A stretch of DNA of 64,000 bases from Lentisphaeria bacterium (GCA_017456805.1 JAFTIQ010000030.1:52521-116520), one strand, 5' to 3'; counted from the stretch's first letter, positions 8,609-16,670 are shown. The notes: generated by a model not told the origin, from the letters alone. Numbers and translations: made by a program.

Positions 8609-9433
8609 ATGAATCCCTCACAACTTCAAAACAATTGCGCTTTCATAAGCGGCTGCTACCTCTGGGAAGAAACGCGCAAACCGGAAGCTGCCGCAGAACT
8701 TTTTCAACAAGCTGTCAGAGAAGGCTGTGTGGAAGCCTGTTACGCCCTTGGTGTCATGTACCTGGAAGGTGTGCATTTCTGTTTCGATGAAAAAAAGGCG
8801 GAAAAATATCTTCTGATGGCTGCGGAAAAAGGCTTTGCTCCGGCACAAAGAGATCTGGGATATATCTACTGGAACGGTCTTTTTGATACGATGGAATTGA
8901 ACCATGCAAAGGCGGAAAAATGGTTTTCTGAAGCGTTGAAAAAACAGGAACCGGGAACCATGGCTTTATGCCACTATTACGGGATCCTCGGATATCAGAA
9001 ATCCCCATGGCAAGTCCTTAAAATCCTGCATGATTATTCCCCGGTCAATTTTGTGGATTCGCTTCAGATGAACACGATATACTACACGATTGCAGGTGAA
9101 TTGGGATATTACGAAGAAAGTGACCGAGCGCGCGAGGCTCACAGTACTTGCGATATTTACGGCTTTTGTTCTGCCATGATTTATATGCATGATCGCGGTG
9201 GAGAAATTTTCTATAAAGCAGTCATCCAAAAAAATCCGCAAGCTCTTTACTTATATGCGGGAAGTGTTTATCGAACGGAAGATGCGGTTATGTTATACAT
9301 GGAAGCGGCCCGTCTTGGTCATCGGAAAGCGATTGACAAAATAAACAACTTCTGGAAATGTGTTGCATTGAAAGCCAAAGAATTTACCCCGCCGGAAGTT
9401 CGCCTGCACCCGTCTCAGCGCCGTTATTACTGA
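8609..9433 (+). CDS. Sel1-repeat (TPR-like) protein
   Basis: 274 residues. Starts at the ATG at 8609, which has a GGAAAGG site; the upstream in-frame TTG at 8543 lies inside a leader hairpin. At least two clear Sel1 repeats occur at about residues 30-110 (AAELFQQAVREGCVEACYALGVMYLEGV and AEKYLLMAAEKGFAPAQRDLGYIYWNG), and weaker helical repeats follow. Sel1 repeats form alpha-solenoids that bind protein partners. No signal peptide is seen, so it is probably cytoplasmic. Partner unknown. Confidence 0.82.
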   Translation: MNPSQLQNNCAFISGCYLWEETRKPEAAAELFQQAVREGCVEACYALGVMYLEGVHFCFDEKKAEKYLLMAAEKGFAPAQRDLGYIYWNGLFDTMELNHAKAEKWFSEALKKQEPGTMALCHYYGILGYQKSPWQVLKILHDYSPVNFVDSLQMNTIYYTIAGELGYYEESDRAREAHSTCDIYGFCSAMIYMHDRGGEIFYKAVIQKNPQALYLYAGSVYRTEDAVMLYMEAARLGHRKAIDKINNFWKCVALKAKEFTPPEVRLHPSQRRYY

Positions 9434-9494
9434 GGATGCAAGAAACTTTTTTGACCGCAGCTTGAAATTTCTTTTATCTGTGATATGTTAAGAA

Positions 9495-9518
9495 AGGTTT
9501 CCCAAAAAAGGGAAACCT
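9495..9518 (+). terminator. Hairpin after the Sel1 gene, likely transcription end
   Basis: AGGTTTCCC (9495-9503), loop of six A, GGGAAACCT (9510-9518): a perfect 9-bp stem 60 bases after the stop at 9433. The following bases (ATTGCTCATTT) are only weakly U-rich, so termination may be inefficient. Confidence 0.55.
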
Positions 9519-9572
9519 ATTGCTCATTTACATCTGCCGGGGATGAAATAATCCCCTGATATTTCAGCAAAA

Positions 9573-9717
9573 ACGTTGCAAACCCGCCAGTTTATAAGTT
9601 GTTGTCTTGAAATATGTTGAGATTGATTCGGCAGACCCATTGTGTCGATACGATGGAGTCTTAGTGCCGAACGTTTTCATGTATTTTCAAGACGGCTCTT
9701 GGCGGGGCCTGCAACGT
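9573..9717 (+). ncRNA. Highly structured RNA with 6S-RNA-like architecture
   Basis: A rod-shaped fold spans the element. The closing stem is ACGTTGCA (9573-9580) with TGCAACGT (9710-9717), then CCCGCCA (9583-9589) with TGGCGGG (9700-9706). An asymmetric bubble follows, 14 bases on the 5' side and 6 on the 3' side. The next stem is GTCTTGAAATA (9604-9614) with TATTTTCAAGAC (9682-9693), then TTCGGCA (9627-9633) with TGCCGAA (9665-9671), and a terminal hairpin 9634-9660 with a TCGA loop. Two pairs in the terminal hairpin are G-U on the plus strand but would be A-C mismatches on the minus strand, which favours the plus strand. A long rod with a large central bubble is the design of 6S RNA, the RNA polymerase mimic; the identity is inferred. 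Confidence 0.55.
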
Positions 9718-9857
9718 GATATTTGAAGGCGTTCGGCTTTTATATTTTAAAGCGAATTCCTGATAATTTTACATTTCGGATGTAAGATTTTTTGATGAGA
9801 TATGCAGTAAGTAAATGGTAAGATGGATTTTTAACAAAAATAACGAAAGGAAAAATT

Positions 9858-10319
9858 ATGTTACTCCCCGGTAAACGAAAAATCTTCTTAGCATTAACTC
9901 TTCTTTTTATCAGTTCCTTTGCATTTGCTGGGTGGGTAACAAATCTATCTAGACAACTCCGCCAGCGTAACCGCCCTACTCCTGTAAAATCTAGACCTAT
10001 TCGACCTGATTATAACCCATATGCATATAAACCCCTAACACATAATCTGGTCAAGCAACAGCAGCAGCTGCAGCGACAGCGGGAACGTGAACAGCGGGAA
10101 CGTGAACAGCGGGAACGGGAACAGAGAGAGAATTTTCAAACTCTTTATCGTAAAGCGGAGCAAGGCGATTCCTCGGCACAATATGAACTTGCTTTGTGTT
10201 TTTTACATGGGACTGGTGTCGCTAAAGATGAAAGAGTTGCGGAGGCATGGTTATGGAAAGCAGCTGCAAAAGGAAATAAAGCAGCTGTTGATCTTTTGAA
10301 ATCAAAAGGCTGGTGGTGA
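9858..10319 (+). CDS. Secreted Sel1-repeat protein with Arg/Glu/Gln tract
   Basis: 153 residues. A cleavable signal peptide is evident (KIFLALTLLFISSFAFA). A Pro/Arg-rich region follows, then a low-complexity charged segment of repeated REREQ units at about residues 73-93, probably an alpha-helix. One Sel1 repeat (AEQGDSSAQYELALCFLHGTGV...AEAWLWKAAAKGN) and the ending KSKGWW follow. The next Sel1 gene at 11375 ends in the near-identical NGWW, so the two share ancestry. Likely periplasmic or surface. The start has a GAAAGG site. Function unknown. Confidence 0.8.
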   Translation: MLLPGKRKIFLALTLLFISSFAFAGWVTNLSRQLRQRNRPTPVKSRPIRPDYNPYAYKPLTHNLVKQQQQLQRQREREQREREQREREQRENFQTLYRKAEQGDSSAQYELALCFLHGTGVAKDERVAEAWLWKAAAKGNKAAVDLLKSKGWW

Positions 10320-10377
10320 GACTCTCTCTTTTTACACCAAAAATCATTGCTTTAATAATAAACACTGGAGACAAAAA

Positions 10378-11355
10378 ATGAATTACCTTTCCTCTAAAAA
10401 ATCAGATATTCCATTAACATTATTCCTTTGGGCGATAACCTTGGGAATTTGGGGTATTTGCTTGGATTTTCAATTATGCCGAAATATCAACTATTTAAAT
10501 CAAAAAGAAAAATATAATCCATGGTTGTTCAGTTGGCTGGCATTCAGTTCTATACTCCAGCTTCTGTTTAGTGGAATAATCTTCTTGGACATTATATTTT
10601 TGATCATCGAAGCTGCTGTTGCCATATTTTTTACAGCTGAAATCGCCAAAGTATCGCCCAAACCAAAAAATGAGAATTCAGGAGCTGTAACGGGATGTTA
10701 TTTTTTGATAGGTATCGGATTTTTAATTGATATTATAGGGGCGTTTGACGACTATGAAAATTTCTTCCTCTCTATAGTCTCCTTAATAATCTGGTTGATT
10801 TTTTATGGAATTTTATTAAGTCTGTTCAACAGTAAGCTGGAAAGTGCAAAAAATACTACATTCGATTCAAAAGAACCTGTAACCCCTTCCGGAGTTTGGG
10901 GAATGTTCTTTGTTCAGATCATAGCTGTATTCCTGATGTTTCTTTTTGCTCCCGGCAAAGGAGAAGACATAACCGTTGATGAAGTCCGGGAACATTTCAA
11001 AGCGGAGATGAATCAAGAATTATCTTCCCCCGATCATCCTATCCGGCGGAAAGTGGAATCTGCTCAGAAGGTTAATGTTCATACAGCGTATGTCTCCACC
11101 TTTCAAATCATTACAAAAGACGGAAGTAATTTGGCAGTGTCGAACGGAGAATTCAATATTCAAAAAGTTATTATTAGAATTAATACCAGATGGTCGGGTT
11201 TCATAGAGACTGGTTATACAGATATTACATACCCCTATGAAAATATAAATGGAGAGTTGATTTTAAACGAAAATGGAATTAGTATCAATACCAGCGATTC
11301 GGGAATAACACTAGGGGATGTTATTTTTACTACCATTCTAATATTGAGTATGTAA
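10378..11355 (+). CDS. Multi-pass membrane protein, unknown
   Basis: 325 residues. About six hydrophobic segments lie in the first 190 residues (near 13-33, 48-66, 67-85, 102-123, 129-150 and 173-191). A soluble C-terminal domain follows, with predicted beta strands (HTAYVSTFQIITKDG...VIIRINTRWSGF). I do not recognise the family. It lies 58 bases after one Sel1 gene and just before another, and shares their A+T-rich composition, so the three probably belong together. The start has a GGAGAC site. Confidence 0.7.
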   Translation: MNYLSSKKSDIPLTLFLWAITLGIWGICLDFQLCRNINYLNQKEKYNPWLFSWLAFSSILQLLFSGIIFLDIIFLIIEAAVAIFFTAEIAKVSPKPKNENSGAVTGCYFLIGIGFLIDIIGAFDDYENFFLSIVSLIIWLIFYGILLSLFNSKLESAKNTTFDSKEPVTPSGVWGMFFVQIIAVFLMFLFAPGKGEDITVDEVREHFKAEMNQELSSPDHPIRRKVESAQKVNVHTAYVSTFQIITKDGSNLAVSNGEFNIQKVIIRINTRWSGFIETGYTDITYPYENINGELILNENGISINTSDSGITLGDVIFTTILILSM

Positions 11356-11374
11356 AATGGAAAGGGAAAATATC

Positions 11375-12796
11375 ATGGAAAACGAAGAAAAACAGGGCAC
11401 CACAGAAGTTTCTCAACCCAATCAAGTTCAAACGTCTGAAAACAAAATTGGTGATCCGCAGACCATCATGAGACCAAATCCACCGGAAGAGTATAAAGAA
11501 GTCACTTCGTTATTAAAACAACTGGAGAGTTCGACTAATAATCTTGGATGGGTCGTTGGATTATCGGCAATCAATGTTGCTTTAATTGTGTCGGGAGTAG
11601 ATCTTAATTTTTTATTTTCAGCATCCTTTCCCTCATTTATTGCAGCGGTAGGAAAAGAGCTTTCTGCAAATTTCGGCACGTCTTCATGGCTCATCGGGGG
11701 GATGCTCTTATCGGCTGCTTCTATTGTAGTTTATGCTGTTTGCTGGTTTTTCGTAAGAAAACACAGAAGTTTTTTTATACCGGTATCTATTTTATTTTTG
11801 CTGGATACAATCTTATTTATTGTTTTACTTTTTCTTGCAGAAGACTATCATTTTTCGGATTTGATTGAGCTTATTTTCCATATATGGATCGTTGTTTCTC
11901 TTTTCAAAGGAATGTGCAGTGGTGTTAAAATAAAAAAACTTCAGGAAAAAAACGGTATTTTGTATGATATTAAGAAAAATAAACCTAAAATAACAGTTTG
12001 GGGTGTGATTGGCTCTGTCTTCGCTTTTATTTGGGTTGCTTTTGTATCATATAATCTTTTCACTGGATTAGATAACATCTCTGCAGATAATCCCTTTTAT
12101 CCCTTTGATAAAAGAGAAGATAATGTTTGGTTAGAAAATTTTGAATTGAAATCCCCTGGGCAAACTACTTCGGAAGATGTAGTGGTTTTACGAGTTATTG
12201 CTGAGCGAGACAATGCAAGAGCCCAAGCATTACTTGGTGATTGTTACTTATATGGGTGGGGCGTTGAGAAGAATGTTACAGAAGCAGTGAAATGGTTCCG
12301 TAAATCCGCTGAGCAAGGTAACGCATATGGACAAGCTGTCTTGGGAAACTGTTATTTACAAGGTCTGGGTATTGAGAAAAATCTCTCAAAAGCAGTAATG
12401 TTATATCTTGAATCTGCTGGACAAGGTAACGCATATGGACAAGCTGCGTTGGGAGACTGTTACTTAAATGGATGGGGCGTTGAGAAAAATGTTACAGAAG
12501 CGGTTAGATTGTTCCAAAAATCTGCTGAGCAAGGGAATGCATTGGGACAAGCTGCGTTGGGAGACTGTTACTTTATGGGATGGGGCGTTGAGAAAAATCT
12601 CTCAAAAGCAGTAATGTTATATCTTGAATCTGCTGAGCAAGGTAATTCAAATGGACAAGCTTCGTTGGGAGCCTGTTACTTAAATGGATGGGGCGTTGAG
12701 AAGAATGTTACAGAGGCAAAAAAATGGCTTTGGAAATCGGCTGAGCAAGGGAATGCTATTGCGATAGATAACCTAAAGAAAAATGGTTGGTGGTAA
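11375..12796 (+). CDS. Membrane-anchored protein with five C-terminal Sel1 repeats
   Basis: 473 residues from the ATG at 11375, which has AAAGGGAAAA upstream; an in-frame ATG at 11357 is possible but less well placed. About five transmembrane segments lie between residues 45 and 235. From residue 270 there are five Sel1 repeats of about 36 residues, each with the signature GDCYLxGWGVEKN and AEQGNAxGQA. The protein ends in KKNGWW. The repeats probably face the cytoplasm or periplasm as a protein-binding solenoid. Repeats are nearly identical in DNA. Function unknown. Confidence 0.8.
   Translation: MENEEKQGTTEVSQPNQVQTSENKIGDPQTIMRPNPPEEYKEVTSLLKQLESSTNNLGWVVGLSAINVALIVSGVDLNFLFSASFPSFIAAVGKELSANFGTSSWLIGGMLLSAASIVVYAVCWFFVRKHRSFFIPVSILFLLDTILFIVLLFLAEDYHFSDLIELIFHIWIVVSLFKGMCSGVKIKKLQEKNGILYDIKKNKPKITVWGVIGSVFAFIWVAFVSYNLFTGLDNISADNPFYPFDKREDNVWLENFELKSPGQTTSEDVVVLRVIAERDNARAQALLGDCYLYGWGVEKNVTEAVKWFRKSAEQGNAYGQAVLGNCYLQGLGIEKNLSKAVMLYLESAGQGNAYGQAALGDCYLNGWGVEKNVTEAVRLFQKSAEQGNALGQAALGDCYFMGWGVEKNLSKAVMLYLESAEQGNSNGQASLGACYLNGWGVEKNVTEAKKWLWKSAEQGNAIAIDNLKKNGWW
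12210..12780 (+). repeat. Tandem 108-bp coding repeats (Sel1 units)
   Basis: Five tandem units of about 108 bases encode the Sel1 repeats of the preceding gene. Blocks such as TGGATGGGGCGTTGAGAA and AATCTCTCAAAAGCAGTAAT recur almost unchanged, and alternate units (NVTEA and NLSKA types) resemble each other most, suggesting duplication of a two-unit block. Confidence 0.8.
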
Positions 12797-12845
12797 AATT
12801 CTTCTTTTACAAATGAGGATAACACTTTCCCACAAAACATCAAGA

Positions 12846-12876
12846 GGCGGAAATGGTTCGTCAGAACATTTCCGCC
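12846..12876. terminator. Hairpin between convergent genes
   Basis: GGCGGAAATG (12846-12855) pairs perfectly with CATTTCCGCC (12867-12876) around an 11-base loop. It lies between the ends of the plus-strand Sel1 gene and the minus-strand protease gene and could stop both transcripts; U-tracts are weak. Confidence 0.55.
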
Positions 12877-12927
12877 CCGCAATTTTCCGTGTCATTCCGC
12901 GATTTCCGTGGTTTTTCTACTCTTATA

Positions 12928-13854
12928 TCAACCGAAAGAGTGAAGAATCACTTTCCAGCGGAATTCTGCTTCCGCTTTCTGTTCCAGAAGTTTCCGTAAA
13001 TAATCCGGACGCGTTTTGGCAAAAAGAGTCGTTTCTTCATATAACGAACGGAACAGAATCGCACGGGAATTCGTAAAACCTGCCATCTCAAGATTCCGTT
13101 TGGCGGCTTTGTAACGGCCCGTTTGAACCGTATTCCGCCCGATCAGATAAATGGGCCAGACTAAGGCAAGAATCCAGAACGGCCAGATCGGAAGCCAATC
13201 AATTTGTAAAAAAGTAATCGCTGACTGCACCAATGCAAGCAGAATCGCCGGAATGACAAAAAAGATCGCATCCGTATCCCGCTGGAAACAGTTGCCGATC
13301 GTCCGACGCAGCCATTTTTTGGAAATCCCGTAGGCAAAATGCTCTTCCAATTCCAAATCCATGAGCGGCATCCGGGCAGCATGACACAATTCATGGGAAA
13401 TCAATTCCGTCCGGTCATAAATAAACCATTTCGGTTTTTTCGCGAAATTTTTGCGGATCACAATGACAGGGGTCGGCTCTTCTTCTTCCCAGACAGCACA
13501 GCCGCCCCAGAACGGACCAAACTCTTTTTCAGGAAAGAAACCGGGAACCCAACGCACAGAAAATCCATACGCCTCCCGGGTGCGTTCCGTGGCTTCTTCC
13601 ACAATTTCCCGGGAGATCTGATCTTTGAGATTCACCTTCAATCCGGGATAAATCTCCAGAGATCCTTTCCGGTCAAAACGGTCATAAAATGCCAAGCCGT
13701 GCTGTTTTGTTTCTGCAACACGGAGGGCGTATGCTTCCGCGGTTTCCTCCGGCTGGACGAGCAAGCCGGCATGATCCAGTTCCGCTGCGGCATCCAGATC
13801 TCCGGATCCCGCCCGCCGGATCAATTCATCTGAAGGAAAGGAATCTCTGTTCAT
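12928..13854 (-). CDS. Membrane-associated zinc metallopeptidase (HExxH), unknown family
   Basis: 308 residues from the ATG at 13854 behind GAGGTG. HELCH at residues 154-158 is a gluzincin-type HExxH motif. The nearby EEHFAYG (170-176) resembles the ExxA helix that carries the third zinc ligand. Two adjacent hydrophobic segments follow at about 195-217 and 219-240. A peptidase tethered to the inner membrane is likely, though the substrate is unknown. It starts 10 bases after pyrD on the same strand, so it is the last gene of the pyrK-pyrD operon. Longer upstream in-frame codons run into pyrD and are not used. Confidence 0.72.
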   Translation of the reverse strand: MNRDSFPSDELIRRAGSGDLDAAAELDHAGLLVQPEETAEAYALRVAETKQHGLAFYDRFDRKGSLEIYPGLKVNLKDQISREIVEEATERTREAYGFSVRWVPGFFPEKEFGPFWGGCAVWEEEEPTPVIVIRKNFAKKPKWFIYDRTELISHELCHAARMPLMDLELEEHFAYGISKKWLRRTIGNCFQRDTDAIFFVIPAILLALVQSAITFLQIDWLPIWPFWILALVWPIYLIGRNTVQTGRYKAAKRNLEMAGFTNSRAILFRSLYEETTLFAKTRPDYLRKLLEQKAEAEFRWKVILHSFG

Positions 13855-13864
13855 GCAAAACACC

Positions 13865-14782
13865 TCAGAGGGCAACGGTTCCGATGACTTCGGAAACGGA
13901 TTTTGCGCCGATCCGGTCAAGCCACTGATCCAATCCGTGAACCACTTCAATGGGAGCCATTGGATTGGTAAAGGTGGCAGTTCCGACAGCGATTGCAGAA
14001 GCTCCGGCGATGAGATATTCCGCCGCGTCGCGCCAGGTTTCGATCCCGCCCATACCGATGATGGGGATTTTAACTGCTTTTGCGGCATCGTAGACAGCTT
14101 TGATCCCCACAGGCTTGACACAAGGTCCGCTCAGCCCGCCGGTCACGTTGGCAAGCTTCGGACGGTGTGTTTCAATATCGATTGCCATTGCAGGGATGGT
14201 ATTGATCATGGAAAGCATATCGCTTCCGGCATCTTCTGCGGCTTTTGCAAAGACAGGAATCGCGCCATTGGGGCTGAGCTTGGTGATGATCGGAAGTTTT
14301 GTGGCGTTCCGGACAGCTGTAATAACGCTTGCCATTTTCACCGGATCTGCACTGAAGGAGATCCCGCCTTCCTTGACGTTCGGACAGGAAACGTTGATCT
14401 CGAGAGCGGCGATCCCTTCGGATTCCGCATCCAGCTGAGCAGCGGTTTCCTGATATTCTTCCAGACTTCTGCCCCAGATATTGACGATCACAGTTGCGCC
14501 GCGTTTCCGCAGACCGGGGAGGTAATGTTCATCATGAAGGAACTTATCCACGCCGGGGCCCTGAAGTCCGATGGCATTCAACATTCCGCTGACCACTTCC
14601 GCAACGCGGGGAGTGGGGTTCCCGTGCACCTGCCGGGTGGTGACACCTTTCACAACAACGGCTCCCAGATCTTCCGGAGGAAAGAATCCTTCATATTCCA
14701 TTCCGTAACCAAACGTCCCGGAGGCTGTCATGACGGGATTTTTCAGATTCAAAGGACCAAGTTTGACAGAGAGATCAGGCAT
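13865..14782 (-). CDS. pyrD: Dihydroorotate dehydrogenase, class 1B catalytic subunit
   Basis: 305 residues, starting MPDLSVKLGPLNLKNPVMTASGTFGYG behind a strong AAGGAGG site. The class 1 FMN barrel motifs are present: LEINVSCPN with the active-site cysteine typical of class 1 enzymes, and the phosphate-binding GMGGIETWRDA and AGASAIAVGTA. It oxidises dihydroorotate to orotate in pyrimidine synthesis. Overlap with pyrK by eight bases indicates the PyrDK heterotetramer that passes electrons to NAD. Confidence 0.95.
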   Translation of the reverse strand: MPDLSVKLGPLNLKNPVMTASGTFGYGMEYEGFFPPEDLGAVVVKGVTTRQVHGNPTPRVAEVVSGMLNAIGLQGPGVDKFLHDEHYLPGLRKRGATVIVNIWGRSLEEYQETAAQLDAESEGIAALEINVSCPNVKEGGISFSADPVKMASVITAVRNATKLPIITKLSPNGAIPVFAKAAEDAGSDMLSMINTIPAMAIDIETHRPKLANVTGGLSGPCVKPVGIKAVYDAAKAVKIPIIGMGGIETWRDAAEYLIAGASAIAVGTATFTNPMAPIEVVHGLDQWLDRIGAKSVSEVIGTVAL

Positions 14783-15554
14783 ACCACACCTCCTTGGCAG
14801 GATAAACAGGACCTTCGCAGCAGCTTCTGGAATATCTCCATCCATCCGGCGAGGAATCCGATTTGACTTTAACAACACAGGCAAAACAGGCGCCGACACC
14901 GCAGCACATCTGATGATCCAGCGTCAGATAACATTCCACATCCTGTTCCAGAGAGAGTTTTCCCACTGCCATCAGCATTCCGTTGGGACCGCAGGAGTAA
15001 AACACGCATTTTCCATTGGTATCGGCGATCGCTCCCGGAATCAGCTCGGTCACAAGACCTTTGGTTCCGACTGACCCATCCTGTGTTGCCACGCGGACAT
15101 CATAACCGCAAGCTTTATATTCTTCTGTCAGGAGGACATCATCCTGCGTTCTTGCGCCCAGCAGCAGGATCCCTTTCTGTTTCCAGCGGCGGGCAATGGG
15201 CAATGTTGCCGCAGCACCGTAACCGCCATCGATCAGAACGGGGATCTTTCCTTCTTCCGGTTCCGGGAAAAAGGTTCCGAAGGGCCCCATGATACTGCAC
15301 ATCGTTCCCACTTGAGCATCGGCAAGCCGGGCTGTTCCAACACCGACAATCTTATAAACAACGGTCAGAATATCATCTTCCATGTCGCAAATACTGAAAG
15401 GTCTGCGGAGAATTCTGTCGGAAAGAGACGGAATCTGAACGTGGACGAACTGTCCCGGTTTTGCGCTGCGGCAGATTTCCGGTGCATGAAACCGGATCCT
15501 GCGGTAATCCTTGCTGATCACCTCATGCGCTATGATCTTGCAATCAGAAATCAT
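14775..15554 (-). CDS. pyrK: Dihydroorotate dehydrogenase electron-transfer subunit
   Basis: 259 residues. The N-terminal FAD domain has RPFSICD; the NAD domain has GGYGAAATLPIAR. The C-terminal [2Fe-2S] site is CCGVGACFAC plus a later cysteine in SRSCCEGPVY. PyrK carries electrons from the FMN of PyrD through the cluster and FAD to NAD. It is the first gene of a three-gene minus-strand operon, with an ACAGGAG site and a promoter and palindrome upstream. Confidence 0.94.
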   Translation of the reverse strand: MISDCKIIAHEVISKDYRRIRFHAPEICRSAKPGQFVHVQIPSLSDRILRRPFSICDMEDDILTVVYKIVGVGTARLADAQVGTMCSIMGPFGTFFPEPEEGKIPVLIDGGYGAAATLPIARRWKQKGILLLGARTQDDVLLTEEYKACGYDVRVATQDGSVGTKGLVTELIPGAIADTNGKCVFYSCGPNGMLMAVGKLSLEQDVECYLTLDHQMCCGVGACFACVVKVKSDSSPDGWRYSRSCCEGPVYPAKEVWYA

Positions 15555-15586
15555 AGAAAAACTCCTGTGGTTTTACGTTTCGACAA

Positions 15587-15603
15587 ATGGAACTGTGTTC
15601 CAT
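15587..15603. promoter_or_regulatory. Perfect 17-bp palindrome at the pyrK transcription start, candidate operator
   Basis: ATGGAACTGTGTTCCAT is a perfect 7-3-7 inverted repeat between the predicted -10 and the pyrK ribosome-binding site. Its position would let a dimeric repressor block transcription. The regulator is unknown; the GAAC/GTTC half-sites recall LexA-type boxes, but the spacing differs. Confidence 0.45.
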
Positions 15604-15609
15604 ATTGGT

Positions 15610-15637
15610 AACATAACCCCTTTTTTTTATTAGACAA
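15610..15637 (-). promoter_or_regulatory. Predicted promoter of the pyrK-pyrD operon
   Basis: Read on the minus strand: TTGTCT (15637-15632), 16 bases, TATGTT (15615-15610). Transcription would start near 15603, at the edge of the palindrome at 15587-15603. Confidence 0.5.
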
Positions 15638-15750
15638 ATGCCGATTGCAAAAAAAAGAGGAGTTTTTCATCAATTTTTACCCGGGATGGGATTTTTTGCG
15701 CCGGGGTCAAAGAAAGGACCTTTTGAAAAAATCTCTCCCGGGCTGACTCT

Positions 15751-16551
15751 TTACTTCAGAGATTTGAAATCCAAATACCACTTTCCATCAATCTGAATGA
15801 GATTCTTCTCAAAAACAGGAACCAGGATCTGTTCCACGATCTCATCATATTTCGGATCAAGAAGCAGAATACTCATCTGCTGACGGGAATTGGCCGGAAC
15901 CGCCTGAAGACTTGCACGGACTGCGTTCTTCACATTTTCTTCGCCGTCCTTCTTGTACATCGCTTCCAGAGACGCCGCGGGAATCGCTTTCAAAGCTGTT
16001 TTTACATCATCTGCGAGAAGTGCAAGATAGAAACTCTTGATCAAACCGATCTTGCTGGAATGGTCGATCTTTCCGGGAGATTTCAAGGGCTGAGCCGCAG
16101 GGGCACCCGGTTCGGGAAGCATCACGAAATGAGCCTTCGCCGTATCCAGATACCATTTTCCATCAATTTGGACAACTGCATGTTTCTGATGTTTCAGGCT
16201 TTCGGCTGCAAGAGCTTTTCTGCCTTCTTCTGTTTTCATGAGCTCACGGACATCTTCCGGAAGGGCTTTGGCTCCGGCGGCAGCAAAGGCTTCCAGAAAG
16301 GCTTTCTTTGCCGTTTCCATATTTTCCGCACCGAACATCTGTTTTACTGAAGGAGAAAGGATCTCCCACATTGCTTCCCCATCGTTTGAAGCAAGCGCCC
16401 GGTAATAGGAAAGCATCAATCCTTCCTGAGAAGAATGATCCACTTTTGGCGATGCCGGAACCGCAGACGATGCCGGAACTGCAGAGGCAGCAGCAAACAA
16501 AGAGAAGGTTCCCAAACAAAAGGCGGCAATAACGGCTGAAATCATTTTCAT
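15751..16551 (-). CDS. Secreted protein with two NTF2-like/DUF4878-type domains
   Basis: 266 residues. A signal peptide (MKMISAVIAAFCLGTFSLFAAA) is followed by two related halves. Each begins with a DHSS motif (KVDHSSQEGL, KIDHSSKIGL) and ends with the same IDGKWYLD strand. These are the features of a small NTF2-like cone fold, here duplicated. Function is unknown; such domains often sit in periplasmic or surface proteins. The ATG at 16551 has a GAGGTG site and is preferred to the GTG six bases earlier. It stands alone. Confidence 0.72.
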   Translation of the reverse strand: MKMISAVIAAFCLGTFSLFAAASAVPASSAVPASPKVDHSSQEGLMLSYYRALASNDGEAMWEILSPSVKQMFGAENMETAKKAFLEAFAAAGAKALPEDVRELMKTEEGRKALAAESLKHQKHAVVQIDGKWYLDTAKAHFVMLPEPGAPAAQPLKSPGKIDHSSKIGLIKSFYLALLADDVKTALKAIPAASLEAMYKKDGEENVKNAVRASLQAVPANSRQQMSILLLDPKYDEIVEQILVPVFEKNLIQIDGKWYLDFKSLK

Positions 16552-16633
16552 AGTCACCTCACATTTTTCTGTTGATCGTTTTCCCGTTCCAGCGATATTT
16601 TCACAAAATCATAAGACACCGGAACGAACAGGA

Positions 16634-16658
16634 AAGTTATCTTTCCTTTGGATAACTT
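16634..16658 (-). terminator. Hairpin after the 997-residue gene
   Basis: AAGTTATC (16634-16641) pairs perfectly with GATAACTT (16651-16658) around a 9-base loop, 13 bases past the stop at 16671. The following U-tract is weak. Confidence 0.45.
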
Positions 16659-16670
16659 ACAAAGATTTTT

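Larger units (their letters stand above)
9434..9857 (+). other. Gene-free interval holding hairpins and a folded RNA element
   Basis: 424 bases without a credible coding region. In order: a hairpin at 9495-9518, a small hairpin GGGGAT/ATCCCC at 9539-9556, the long folded element at 9573-9717, a sequence at 9730-9737 that could pair with 9666-9673, and an AT-rich hairpin TTACAT/ATGTAA at 9769-9785 followed by six T. Confidence 0.7.

Noticed and set aside
9434..9857. The folded element considered as a riboswitch of a known class or tmRNA
   Set aside because: No recognisable aptamer core and no tRNA-like ends or tag frame; a 6S-like rod fits better.
12210..12780. Regular repeats considered as a CRISPR array, also at 5522-5686 and 43880-44239
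   Set aside because: The repeats are contiguous, with no unique spacers, and stay in frame within protein repeats.
8423..12796. Accessory region considered as a mobile element or prophage
   Set aside because: No transposase, integrase, terminal repeats or attachment duplication could be seen.
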